Positions 1 through 26,440 of a stretch of DNA of 64,000 bases are shown piece after piece. Under the pieces are notes generated by a model that was not told where the DNA came from, did no database searches, and was given only the letters and a program-made list of their open reading frames with translations. Position 1 is the first letter of the stretch. Every line of letters starts with the position of its first letter. The stretch comes from Panulirus ornatus (taxonomy: Eukaryota; Arthropoda; Malacostraca; Decapoda; Palinuridae), in contig NC_092281.1 in NCBI RefSeq assembly GCF_036320965.1, positions 15,724,719 to 15,788,718 on the forward strand. The letters are read 5' to 3'. The translations under genes and the position numbers were made by a program.

Positions 1-3000
1 CACACATATAAATACCTATACATTTCAATGTATACATACATATACATACACCAACATATACATATATACACATGTACATACATAAACACCCACATACACA
101 CATATAAATACCTATACATTTCAATGTATACATACATATACATACACCAACATATACATATATACACATGTACATACATAAACACCCACATACACACATA
201 TAAATACCTATACATTTCAATGTATACATACATATACATACACCAACATATACATATATACACATGTACATACATAAACACCCACATACACACATATAAA
301 TACCTATACATTTCAATGTATACATACATATACATACACCAACATATACATATATACACATGTACATACATAAACACCCACATACACACATATAAATACC
401 TATACATTTCAATGTATACATACATATACATACACCAACATATACATATATACACATGTACATACATAAACACCCACATACACACATATAAATACCTATA
501 CATTTCAATGTATACATACATATACATACACCAACATATACATATATACACATGTACATACATAAACACCCACATACACACATATAAATACCTATACATT
601 TCAATGTATACATACATATACATACACCAACATATACATATATACACATGTACATACATAAACACCCACATACACACATATAAATACCTATACATTTCAA
701 TGTATACATACATATACATACACCAACATATACATATATACACATGTACATACATAAACACCCACATACACACATATAAATACCTATACATTTCAATGTA
801 TACATACATATACATACACCAACATATACATATATACACATGTACATACATAAACACCCACATACACACATATAAATACCTATACATTTCAATGTATACA
901 TACATATACATACACCAACATATACATATATACACATGTACATACATAAACACCCACATACACACATATAAATACCTATACATTTCAATGTATACATACA
1001 TATACATACACCAACATATACATATATACACATGTACATACATAAACACCCACATACACACATATAAATACCTATACATTTCAATGTATACATACATATA
1101 CATACACCAACATATACATATATACACATGTACATACATAAACACCCACATACACACATATAAATACCTATACATTTCAATGTATACATACATATACATA
1201 CACCAACATATACATATATACACATGTACATACATAAACACCCACATACACACATATAAATACCTATACATTTCAATGTATACATACATATACATACACC
1301 AACATATACATATATACACATGTACATACATAAACACCCACATACACACATATAAATACCTATACATTTCAATGTATACATACATATACATACACCAACA
1401 TATACATATATACACATGTACATACATAAACACCCACATACACACATATAAATACCTATACATTTCAATGTATACATACATATACATACACCAACATATA
1501 CATATATACACATGTACATACATAAACACCCACATACACACATATAAATACCTATACATTTCAATGTATACATACATATACATACACCAACATATACATA
1601 TATACACATGTACATACATAAACACCCACATACACACATATAAATACCTATACATTTCAATGTATACATACATATACATACACCAACATATACATATATA
1701 CACATGTACATACATAAACACCCACATACACACATATAAATACCTATACATTTCAATGTATACATACATATACATACACCAACATATACATATATACACA
1801 TGTACATACATAAACACCCACATACACACATATAAATACCTATACATTTCAATGTATACATACATATACATACACCAACATATACATATATACACATGTA
1901 CATACATAAACACCCACATACACACATATAAATACCTATACATTTCAATGTATACATACATATACATACACCAACATATACATATATACACATGTACATA
2001 CATAAACACCCACATACACACATATAAATACCTATACATTTCAATGTATACATACATATACATACACCAACATATACATATATACACATGTACATACATA
2101 AACACCCACATACACACATATAAATACCTATACATTTCAATGTATACATACATATACATACACCAACATATACATATATACACATGTACATACATAAACA
2201 CCCACATACACACATATAAATACCTATACATTTCAATGTATACATACATATACATACACCAACATATACATATATACACATGTACATACATAAACACCCA
2301 CATACACACATATAAATACCTATACATTTCAATGTATACATACATATACATACACCAACATATACATATATACACATGTACATACATAAACACCCACATA
2401 CACACATATAAATACCTATACATTTCAATGTATACATACATATACATACACCAACATATACATATATACACATGTACATACATAAACACCCACATACACA
2501 CATATAAATACCTATACATTTCAATGTATACATACATATACATACACCAACATATACATATATACACATGTACATACATAAACACCCACATACACACATA
2601 TAAATACCTATACATTTCAATGTATACATACATATACATACACCAACATATACATATATACACATGTACATACATAAACACCCACATACACACATATAAA
2701 TACCTATACATTTCAATGTATACATACATATACATACACCAACATATACATATATACACATGTACATACATAAACACCCACATACACACATATAAATACC
2801 TATACATTTCAATGTATACATACATATACATACACCAACATATACATATATACACATGTACATACATAAACACCCACATACACACATATAAATACCTATA
2901 CATTTCAATGTATACATACATATACATACACCAACATATACATATATACACATGTACATACATAAACACCCACATACACACATATAAATACCTATACATT

Positions 3001-3728
3001 TCAATGTATACATACATATACATACACCAACATATACATATATACACATGTACATACATAAACACCCACATACACACATATAAATACCTATACATTTCAA
3101 TGTATACATACATATACATACACCAACATATACATATATACACATGTACATACATAAACACCCACATACACACATATAAATACCTATACATTTCAATGTA
3201 TACATACATATACATACACCAACATATACATATATACACATGTACATACATAAACACCCACATACACACATATAAATACCTATACATTTCAATGTATACA
3301 TACATATACATACACCAACATATACATATATACACATGTACATACATAAACACCCACATACACACATATAAATACCTATACATTTCAATGTATACATACA
3401 TATACATACACCAACATATACATATATACACATGTACATACATAAACACCCACATACACACATATAAATACCTATACATTTCAATGTATACATACATATA
3501 CATACACCAACATATACATATATACACATGTACATACATAAACACCCACATACACACATATAAATACCTATACATTTCAATGTATACATACATATACATA
3601 CACCAACATATACATATATACACATGTACATACATAAACACCCACATACACACATATAAATACCTATACATTTCAATGTATACATACATATACATACACC
3701 AACATATACATATATACACATGTACATA
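1..3728. repeat. 96-bp tandem satellite, about 39 copies
   Basis: A 96-bp unit (for example ATG-to-ATG from position 28 to 124) repeats head to tail to about 3728 and enters the window already in progress, so the true array is longer. I see no differences between copies by eye. The unit is A/T/C-rich, built of ACAT/TATA words. Because 96 is a multiple of 3 and one frame lacks stops, it produces an open frame of over 1200 codons of Tyr/Ile/His/Thr, which is not a gene. The last unit breaks off in CATGTACATA and continues into LINE 3'-UTR sequence. Confidence 0.97.
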
Positions 3729-3995
3729 TTCATACTTCCTGCCTTTATCCATTCCTGTCACCACCCTGCCACACATGAAATGGCACCCTCCTCCCCCATG
3801 CGCACGTGTGAGGTAGCGCTAGGAAAAGACAACAAAGTCCACATTCATTCACACTCAGTCTCTAGTTGTCATGTGTAATGCACCAAAACCACATCTCCCT
3901 TTCCACATCCAGGCCCTACAAACCTTTCCATGGTTTACCCCAGATGCTTCAAAATTTAATTTCCACTATTTCCATCAACTACTTCAAAATCCTTG
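3729..3995 (-). mobile_element. RTE-like LINE (family A), 3' end remnant
   Basis: On the minus strand this is the 3' end of the LINE family whose best copy lies at 44378-45417. Shared blocks include GAGGTAGCGCTAGGAAAAGA, the TGTAATGCACC(A/G)AAACCAC block and TTTCCATGGTTTACCCCAGA. No coding capacity remains. It abuts the 96-bp satellite directly. Confidence 0.75.
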
Positions 3996-4640
3996 AGTTG
4001 CCAATGGCCACACAGCAATCACGTTAAGCAGCAGCTTGCTGAGTGTAGCTAGTGGTGGGGGTACACATGCAGCCAGCTCTTGGGTGAAAAAAAAAAAAAA
4101 AAACCACCTAACAAGAGGGAAAGAAAACCAATATTACAACGTAGGGCAAGAGGGTCAAGCTTTTAAGTTAGCCTGGACAGTTTATAAGTCGGACCACTTT
4201 CTGACAACTCTGTCAAGTAAGGATGCAAAGCTAGAACTACCCCACATGTGAAAGCAATACTCCATACAAGGGCAAATTAATCCTTTGTATGAATGGAGCA
4301 ACTGTTCAGAGGAAAAGAAGTTTCAACATCTAAACAGGTCACCCAGTTTCTTAGAGGCAGACTTAGCTATTCCCATGACGTTAAGTTTCCAAGAAAGAGA
4401 GGATGCTAAAGTAATATCAAGTATTTTCATTGAGTCAAAAGGCGAAATTCCAGAACTGTCCAAGGAGAGACAAGATTTAGGGAGTTTTCAATAGAAAGAT
4501 AGGTAGTAATTGGGACTTGGAGGCATTTAACAACTAAATTTCGTCAAACCCACTAGCTTGTCCAAATCTGAGTTTACTGACGAAGCTCTGTCAAGACGAG
4601 ATGCAAATCTAGTGAGAGAAGAAGGAACAAAATTGACGGA
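3996..4640 (-). mobile_element. Jockey-like LINE (family B) remnant, RT C-terminal part
   Basis: This resembles 37740-38250 closely: both carry CAGCTTGCTGAGT, TAGTGGTGGGGG, CAGCCAGCTCTTGGG, TCAAGTAAGGATGC and TTTCTTAGAGGCA-like blocks in the same order. On the minus strand it corresponds to the region after the reverse transcriptase palm. Many stops and an A-run at 4087-4102 show that it is dead. Confidence 0.7.
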
Positions 4641-6229
4641 TGAGGATGAATAACTATCCTACATTTTCCTTGATCGTATCCCTAACCACTAACGCTTTAT
4701 TTTTCAAACAAAATATTGAATAACCAGATCAATAAGCAGCTCTAATTCTAACAAACACTGCAACAGAAATATTGATTAATCATATGCCAAAGAAACAGAC
4801 TGGTGCCCCTAAACTTATACTGTAAGATTATTGTTCCTGAATTCTATAAATATGTAAATACGTTACACTGACCAATAACTTTCTATTTTCCCACTACATA
4901 CATCACTATCATGTTCTCAACTTATGACTAACACTGAGATTACGATACTTACCTCCCTCTTTTCAAACTACAACTAAAATTCATGAAACTTACTTCAAGT
5001 TCATTCTCTCTTCTTCATTCATGGATGGCGAACCCGTTCCAGACGTATTTACAAGCCATGATGCACTCCAAATTAACAAAATACACCTATAATAAATTGA
5101 ACACATACTTATGATTTAGATTATGTCCCTTTTATTAGTAATGGCATTGTCAGAGGAGCGCAGCGGTGATGTTTTACAGCATAGTACCCAAAACGTCACA
5201 ATACGACAGCCATATTTGTTGCCAACAGCTGATTCAAGATGGCTACAGGAGGAAGGCTTGCGACACAGATATACACAATACACATAAAGCTAACATTTTG
5301 ACCTAACCGTAGTTTAATGATATTTTTGTCAAAATATTTTACAGACACACGAAAGAAATCATCTCCCCTCTTTAAAACGGATAAAATGCATTATGGGCTA
5401 TTTACTGATTAAAGCGTCATTATTTTCGCTATTTTTCTTGACAGCAACTCTTTGCGCTTTAGGGCAATACTTACTGCTCGGAAACTTTTGAACGACAAAG
5501 TTTGCCTGTAATAGGTTCCAAACTGTAACTGATTCTGTCACTTGATTCCCGAGAGCTATTAACGAAGTATCCTAAAGTAAAGAGAAAGAAATACGTCTCT
5601 TGCCCACGAAAACGGATGTATGATTGATAAATTTATCGCTCAATTTTGCCGACTAGTAGGCACCGGAGGTCAAGTATTATTTTGCCGATCACTTTATTTT
5701 TCTTGATTCCCACGGAACTCGATTTATCGAGTTAATATGGAAGATTTTTTCAGCAAAAATCAGACAAATAAAGAGATTCTTTATCCCTGATGAGTGATAA
5801 GATCAATTTTGAATGAAGTACATCGAATTCCTAGGTGAAATAACCTTCGCCATCTAAAATCTTAAGTCTAGGCAAAGTTTTGAGTTAAAACAGTAAAACT
5901 AATAAACTTCCCCTACCCGCCCCCTTTGACCACTGCAACGTAACCATTGCATCCCTAAGTGAAACCCAGATGTGGCAAAGGAGCAAAAATAGAATGACAA
6001 GAATCTATCTGATGGGGGTAGGGGAACACCAGTGGCTGGTTGCTAATTGAAAAAAAAAATGCTTAGATATTTTCAAAATCGTTCATATAGGGGCAAGTAA
6101 AAATAATCACTTTATTTACCAGCCTACATACTTTGGTGTGTAAAAGACATCACAGGTATTTATCAATGTGAAGGTATTTTACAACACAGAAGTGGGCAAG
6201 AGGCGGCCTTCAGGCTGGGGATCCGGCCG
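4641..6229. other. Apparently single-copy non-coding stretch
   Basis: AT-rich sequence with no long open frame and no repeat I recognise. A short promoter-like spot, CAAGATGGCTAC, lies near 5236. On the minus strand a good donor (GAA|GTAAGT) falls at 4993/4994. Together these could be an untranslated first exon of a leftward gene, but nothing further supports it. Confidence 0.35.
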
Positions 6230-6985
6230 TTGAACGTAGTTCAGTACGGAAGATCAGCAGGAATGTGAATATGATGAGAGAGGCAGCTGGTGGGATGTCT
6301 GATCAATATCTGGTAAAGGCAAGAGGGAAGATTTCTAGAGGTTTTTGGATAAGGGGTACGATATGAGAAAGGGTGGTGGAATTACGTAAGTGTCCTTGGA
6401 AAAGAATCCTGCTTGAAGAAATACCAGGAAAAACTAAATGTATAATATGGCAAAATGTGAGAGTAAACAAAACTAGGGAAGTGGGTGAGGAATTGTGGGT
6501 ATATAAGGAACTAGTGCTGGCATGTGCAAAAGAAGTCTTTAGCTTGCGGAATGTGAGGTGCGCAGGTGAGAAAGAGTAGTGTGATGGATGACGAAATAAA
6601 GTTTCTAGCGAATAACAAATGAGAGATGTAAGGGGTCAAGAAGGTGCATGGGTTACAAAAGAGGGCAAATAAGAGTAGGTGTGAATGAGAATCAGAAAAT
6701 TTCAGAAAGAATAAGATCTTTGGAAGGAAGGCAATAGTATAAGAAAGACCAAAGAACAAATTGGAACATCGATGAAGGGGTCAAATGGGGAAGTGGGAAC
6801 AAGCAATGATGAGGTATTTAGTGCAACTGCATAAAGGCCAGGGGGACAAAGGTTAGTGTTAATTACAAAGGTATAAGTTTGCTGAGTGTACATGGAAAGC
6901 TGAATGGGAGAGAAATGAATAAGAGGGGTGATGGAATGCACAGATTACCAGATTTAGGAACAGCGTGGCCTTAGGAGTGGTAGCC
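6230..6985 (+). mobile_element. RTE-like LINE (family A) remnant, endonuclease end to RT start
   Basis: Translating the plus strand in pieces gives GGMSDQYLVKARGKISRGF, matching GGMSDHYLVEAKVKISMGF of the endonuclease copy at 28200-29485. Further on, NYKGISLLSVHGKLNG matches NYRGISLLSVTGKLYE at 43610-43864. Stops and frameshifts separate the pieces. This is an old, plus-oriented copy spanning the end of the endonuclease, the linker and the start of the reverse transcriptase. Confidence 0.75.
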
Positions 6986-7209
6986 CTTCCACAACTCGAC
7001 CCTACCCACCTCTGTTGTGATAGTCCTCCATACCTAAACTTGCGTACAGCGAAATCCCATGATTGCCTCTCTGCCCTCTTGTCTTTGATAAGTGTAGTTT
7101 GCTAGTCCAGAAGCCTCCCAGGTGACTCTGACTCGCCCTGTTGACATGGGCCCCGTAAAGTATCATCGACACTATCCTCTACCGGAGTACCTACAGGACC
7201 TCGCCTATA

Positions 7210-7212
<3 letters not shown>

Positions 7213-7306
<94 letters not shown>

Positions 7307-7312
7307 CTCTAT
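7213..7312. repeat. (CT)n then (TATC)n microsatellite
   Basis: About 38 CT dinucleotides (7213-7288) followed by TATC tetranucleotides to about 7312. Confidence 0.98.
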
Positions 7313-7394
7313 CTATCACCCATAGCAGTATCAGCCTCGCATCTGCCTCCCACCCGAACGGTGACAGGAAATCGGCTCCACCTCTTCCCTTCTC

Positions 7395-7765
7395 GTTTCA
7401 AAACTTTAACACAAATCAGGTCTAATACAATCCAGGGATAACATTAACCAGGTTTATACAAACCAAGGATAATATGATTCAGGAAAAACACGAACCAGGG
7501 TTAAAACGAACCAGGGACTAACATCAACCAGGATTCATACGAACTAGAGATAATACGAAACGCGGATGACGCGTGACCGTTGTTACAAAGAATAACACGA
7601 ACAAGGTATGTTATGAATCAGGGTTAACACGAAATAGGATCAACATGGACTAAGAATAAAAGGAACCAATATAAACACACACCAGGGTTAACACGAACCG
7701 GGGTAAACACGACCTCGGGATAACAAGTACCAGAGATAACACGAGTCAGGGATAACACAAGAATC
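7395..7765. repeat. Degenerate minisatellite, unit about 19 bp
   Basis: Roughly 18-20 imperfect copies of a unit close to AACACGAACCAGGGAT recur through this stretch (CCAGGGATAACA, CCAGGGTTAA, CACGAACC and variants). Copies differ strongly, so the array is old. Confidence 0.8.
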
Positions 7766-7795
7766 TTAACCCTTTATATATGTATATATATACGT

Positions 7796-7850
7796 ATATG
7801 TTCCTATGAGTCCACGGGGATCACGCGCAAAATTATCCTTTCCATACATA
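7796..7850. mobile_element. Fragment of a foldback element, rearranged
   Basis: The blocks TTCCTATGAGTCCACGGGG and ATCACGCGCAAAATT plus ATCCTTTCC also occur in the element at 56946-57076. Here the second block is inverted and directly joined to the first, so the two copies differ in module order and orientation. Confidence 0.6.
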
Positions 7851-7894
7851 TATGTGTGTGAGTGTATGGGTAATGCATCTAACGCTATGTATGA

Positions 7895-7896
<2 letters not shown>

Positions 7897-7924
<28 letters not shown>
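7897..7924. repeat. (AC)14 microsatellite
   Basis: Perfect AC dinucleotide run. Confidence 0.97.
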
Positions 7925-7928
<4 letters not shown>

Positions 7929-7954
7929 CAGCCTAAGCCAGGCGTATTCGTGTG

Positions 7955-8025
7955 AAAATTTCTCATAGGATTTTTTTTTTTTTTTGCCAATATATATATT
8001 GGTAAAAAAAATCCTACGAGTAAGA
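7955..8025. repeat. Inverted repeat (hairpin)
   Basis: The arms CTCATAGGATTTTTT and AAAAAAATCCTACGAG flank a perfect 16-bp palindrome CCAATATATATATTGG. Imperfect pairing continues outward (GAAAATTT against AAAAGTTC), giving arms of about 30-35 bp. Confidence 0.75.
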
Positions 8026-8411
8026 AAAGTTCAAGAGAAGTATTGTGTGTGTTTTGTCGTAGAGGACAGCGGGAAGTGTCATGATATACAAAGAACTGTG
8101 GTAATCACCCTGCGCTCAGGGCAGCAGAAGCAGTGGTGACATTCACCGTGAGAATGGTGCCACATGTGAGGATGACGTAGTCGTCTGATGTTGGAGCGTA
8201 GTCCCTGTGGCTTAGCTACCCTACTTACTTGGCTCTATCACCCCAGAGCAGATCGTCTCTCACTACGTCAGGGTAAGTCATCCATCTCTCACTCTCAACC
8301 TGACCATATCAGAGCAAGTCCATTTTCCCTCTCCCACAGGGTCAGCGGAACTACTTCCTCTCTACTTCGACATTTCAGAGTAGATCGTCTATCCTCCACT
8401 CACCATATGAG

Positions 8412-8418
<7 letters not shown>

Positions 8419-8483
<65 letters not shown>
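8419..8483. repeat. (CT)32 microsatellite
   Basis: Perfect CT run. The 200 bp before it contain three or four loose copies of an AGAGCA(G/A)(A/G)TC...TCTC motif. Confidence 0.97.
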
Positions 8484-8486
<3 letters not shown>

Positions 8487-9753
8487 CTCATCATGCTGGG
8501 GGTTAATCCTGAAGACTACCCAGGTGACACCCCGCATGGGGTACTATCACTGTGGGTGTGGTGCCTTGGTTCATGTTGTGGGAGATATATCGTAGTCGGA
8601 ACCAACCAGTGGAAGGTCCTCAAAAGAACATCTAACATAGGATATAGAGGGAAAGAAAGGAATGTCTAACGTGTAGATATGCCGGCAGAGTTGAAAGTTA
8701 GGTCTAGTTCTCCTCCGTGGTGGACCAGCAGCCATGGGCCTCATTAACAGGAGATAGGAGATAAACGAAGATTGTTCAATTCCTCTACGGTTGTTTTGGT
8801 ATTCTCTGAGGAAAAGAATAGTCTCGAAGAAAATCCAAGTTCACGATATATGAATTTGTGGTAAAACTACTGTAACGTCATGAATCAAGAGGCATATCTA
8901 GTTTACCATTATTTAAGAAAACGAAGACACAAACAATCAAGACACTAGTGGTATATAAACATGATGGACCAGGATATGAAGGTCGTGTGACAGTAGTTAC
9001 TAATGGTGTTGGGCAGGAGACGAAAGCTAGGATAATGGTGCTGCACGAGGTGGAAAAGTGTTACTCTTCCATTTCAAACCATTCCTATCTCTGTCCCACC
9101 ACCTTTCCTTCTCCCTTAAACCACCCCATATAAAGAGTAGGGGGGGGGGGTGATGCCATGGAATTGAAAATACCCAACCTTTTCTTAGTCTAGGGTTCTG
9201 AAAATAAAGATATCCGACTTTCTTCAAATGATCTGGCCGGCCTTATAATGATTTGATTGCCCTGAAAATGAGAATATCCTACTTTCCTTAGATAATACTT
9301 TCAAGACTTTATAGTTATGTTGAAATCAGCATAAATTTGCAAGTGTGTACAGCTTGTATAATTATATCTAAAATCGCAGACTGTATATACATTAATTTCA
9401 ATAGATTTTGCAGAGATCATTTACGGGAGACGGAGGTAAGGGGGGGGGGGGGAATAGTTCAATCCCAAGCTCCCTTAAAATCGGAAGTATACCATGGATT
9501 ACATGTTTGTGATCTACTTATGTTATGATGATAACAGTGATAATGATAATACAATCTGTTATCATTTCCAATTAAATTCCTGGAGGCAGATACAACGGCT
9601 TTAACTTATGTGCGAAGAGAAAAAGAAAACGCAAGATCAAAATCCTGCAGGTACGAGTTTTTAATATTTCTCGCTAATCCAGTTTCTAGTGTCGCTGCAG
9701 TCACCTTCATCATTTGCTGTTGTCTTATTCTTCATTCTTCTTTGCATTTTCAG
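8484..9753. other. Upstream region of the carboxylesterase
   Basis: No coding exon recognised. Two G-runs occur near 9140 and 9440. The stretch ends at a good acceptor (CATTTTCAG at 9745-9753), so a 5' untranslated exon and the promoter should lie upstream, but I cannot place them. Confidence 0.4.
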
Positions 9754-9778
9754 GAGCAAATCATCTGTTATCGCTTCA

Positions 9779-23637
<13,859 letters not shown>

Positions 23638-24334
23638 CTACTTTCCTCCCCAACATAAGGATCACCAACGTCCTCCACCACTTAATACCAACTGCCATAA
23701 GAGAACATAAGCCTTAGCAACTTCTCAAACATTATCTGACACCCAGAATAACACATTAAGGTCAGTGAACACCACCTCAACCACTTAATGCTGCCGACTG
23801 CATGATTGCATAGGGGCTAACAGCCTTTTCAAATACTAATTGTGAACCCCTGCAACAATACATAAATATTAACCAATAACTGCTGCCCTCCAAATTACAT
23901 TATGAAATTACAACTACTTTCCTGACCATCAAAGAGTACAGTAATTGATTTTAAATACCACAATATCATATCAGACAGGAAACTTGACTTAACGATTCTG
24001 TTTAGGATGGAATGCTTAATTATTTCATAAAAGATACATTTTATGTGTTAGATATCTAACACATTGTCACTTTCAAATGAAATTCAGACATGTAAAACAC
24101 CATCAACTGTATCATTTTATAGTGTGGAGTAACACAATTTATCATATAAGTAAAGATCCATGTCATATTGCTGGAGGTCTTGACTGAGTAAGGAATCACT
24201 GATGCTAATGTTTCATCCCTTCCAAAATAAGTTGTGAGAAATGTTGACAGTACAAGATAATATCATTATCAAAATAACAGCAAGTTTTATTTTCCTTTAC
24301 AAAACTTGTAATGCATATGTAAATGTTGTAGGCG

Positions 24335-24770
24335 AGTCAGCACTGACACTGGCAGAGGCAAGTCAGCAACTTAAGCTGGCAAAGGCAAGTTAGCACTGAA
24401 CACTAGTGGAGGCAAGTCTGCACCTGATTCTGGGTGAGGCAAATCAGTAACCTAATGCTGGTAGTGGCAAGTCAGCACCTAACACTGGTGGAGGAAAGTC
24501 AGCACTTAACACTGTTGGAGAAAAGTTAGCACTTGACATTGGCAGAGGCTCATCAGCATCTGACACTGTAGGTGGAGGCAAGTCAGTATCTAACACTGGC
24601 GGAGGCAACTCAACACCTAAAACTGTCAAAGGCAAGTCCACTTGAAACTGGTGAAGGCAAGTAAGCACCTGACAGTGGTAGAGGTTAGTCATCACTTGAT
24701 ACTGACTGAGACAAGTCAGCTTCTAACACTAGGAGAGGCAAGTCACCACCTGACACAGTATCTAAGTATT
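24335..24770. repeat. Minisatellite, about 16 copies of about 27 bp
   Basis: Units resemble GGCAAGTCAGCACCTGACAC then TGGTGGA. It lies 700 bp after the carboxylesterase stop, so it may fall in the 3' UTR. On the minus strand it reads as Pro/Leu/Asp-rich repeats (LPPPVL-D-DLPPP), which is an accident of the unit. Confidence 0.88.
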
Positions 24771-25130
24771 TAGGAGCTATCTTGGGTAAGTTTGGTGATA
24801 TGTTAGGAGAGATAAGGAAGAGAGCAATAAATGGTAGAAGAGTCACTAAGTCCATTAAAGAAAAATGAAAGGTAGAGGTGTATGGAAATGAAGAAAGGAT
24901 AAAGGGACAGCATAGTCCTCCTGACGACATTTGCAGCTGAAACATGGACCTGGAATTAGTCACAGAGGTCAGGAATCCATGCTGTGGAAATGATGACATA
25001 TTACCAGTACTGCCTGCCTGGATATCAATAGGGTTCGTGACGGCTGCGTAGTAAGCCAGCATTTCAGTGGTTGTCAAGTTGCACTCCTCTGACCCTATGA
25101 GTACAGATTGTTGCAGTGTGAAGCAGGGGT
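24771..25130 (-). repeat. Dispersed repeat of unknown class
   Basis: The block reading CAACTTGACAACCACTGAA on the minus strand, with neighbours GTCAGAGGAG and AACCCTATTGATA, recurs on the plus strand at 47190-47290. Another block (ATGTTTCAGCTG through a GGAGGACTAT(A/G)CTGTCC segment) recurs at 34757-34905. One frame encodes a short open stretch (TTTEMLAYYAAVTNP), weakly shared with the 47 kb copy (TTTEVLAHFTAITNP). Confidence 0.7.
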
Positions 25131-26440
25131 AAGCCTTTAACTTCTACTTGGGGGTTAGTAATTGTTATGGAGTGGTTTGGATGGGGAAAGTCTAATCCCA
25201 CCTCAGCCACCAACCAGAATCAGTGTATGGCCTTGAAATTGTAGCATGACACTCGATGCTTACATATCTTTTAAGAGGCATTACCCAGCTTGTGTTAACA
25301 TTCATCTGGAGGCTTTAAGGGCTTAAAGTATTGATGGAATCATTTGAAATCTGGACCTCCATTACAAAAACATCTTAAAAGTAATAGATAACTGGTGTTA
25401 AAACAACAGGTCAGTAAAATATGTGAATGTTGTTGAGGAAAAAATCAGGTTAATTGGAAAGGCAAGGGTCTTGGTTGGGACCAGTGCTGTGCTGCCTGAG
25501 CCATACCATCAATGAGGGGAAGTCCTCTTCCAAATGTATAATCTCCAAATGTATAATCACATGGCAAAGCAAGACTTTGAAGACCTCTTAAAGTTTCAAC
25601 ATCAGCATTCTGCCTTTAGAAAGCACATGAAAAAATAACTCCATCACTCCTATTAAAACATTCAGCTCCATACTTATTCAACTCATGATTTATAAAAACA
25701 CATGCTGAAAGTATGAAATATATTTATTGTTGACAATGATCTTATAAAATATGTGTAATAAACGTAAACTTTTTTGTAGTAAAAGAGTATTTCCTTTGTT
25801 GGGGTGATTGCCCAAAAAAGTGTGCAAGAGTTCCACATCTGGGTTAGATGGATCAAATTTCCACCATTTCTTTCACAAAGAATTATGGGAAACCTCCCTC
25901 AGTTGCACTATAACTGTATTCCCAACCTAATTCATTACACATTTACCTATGCTGGCAACGGGCCAAAAATGAAGGCTTAGTCTCAGATGACTGACTGACC
26001 AAGATGGAGGAAAGGCCCTTTGGATGCAACTACTTGCTAAGAAAACCTTGAGCAGAAATTTTCTCAGCAGTGGAGATGTTTCTCCCAAATAAGCCAGCCT
26101 ATGTCAGAAAGAACAAAAGTAGGGAATGAGATGCACCAACTTTACAAAGAGAAAGAGGCCCCCCCCAAGAAAAAATAAAGTAGGGAATGAGATGCACCAA
26201 CTTTACAAAGAGAAAGAGCCTGCCCCCCCAAGAAAAAATAAAGATTAATATATGACCAAGCTATACCATCAGTTTATGTGCCTAGTCATTAGAGAGTAAT
26301 GATATATCCAACAAGTGAAGTTCTGTCCCTCAGTTTACAGAATCTTTTACAAAATTGTGTTTACTAATGAGAGTGAGACAACTCTAACCAGTTATGAAAA
26401 TAAAATGTGTTTGTCTTATGCTCCATTATACAGTTCTGAA
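25131..26440. other. Non-coding stretch with a 60-bp direct duplication
   Basis: No gene seen. At about 26118-26240 a segment containing TAGGGAATGAGATGCACCAA and a C-run before AAGAAAAAATAAAG is present twice in tandem. The remainder has no recognised repeat. Confidence 0.5.

Noticed and set aside
1..3728. CRISPR-like array
   Set aside because: Units are contiguous and identical with no variable spacers, in a eukaryotic context.
28..3816. Open frame of 1262 codons across the left satellite
   Set aside because: It is an exact 32-residue repeat of a 96-bp satellite unit, open only because 96 is a multiple of 3. Composition is Tyr/Ile/His/Thr from ACAT/TATA words and it ends in LINE tail sequence.
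9689..9778. Earlier in-frame ATG for the carboxylesterase
   Set aside because: A good acceptor (CATTTTCAG ending 9753) lies between it and the ATG at 9779, and only the later ATG gives a standard signal peptide.
24444..25077. Proline-rich minus-strand frames (LPPPVL repeats)
   Set aside because: They are the translation of a 27-bp minisatellite and a dispersed repeat; there are no splice sites or family match.
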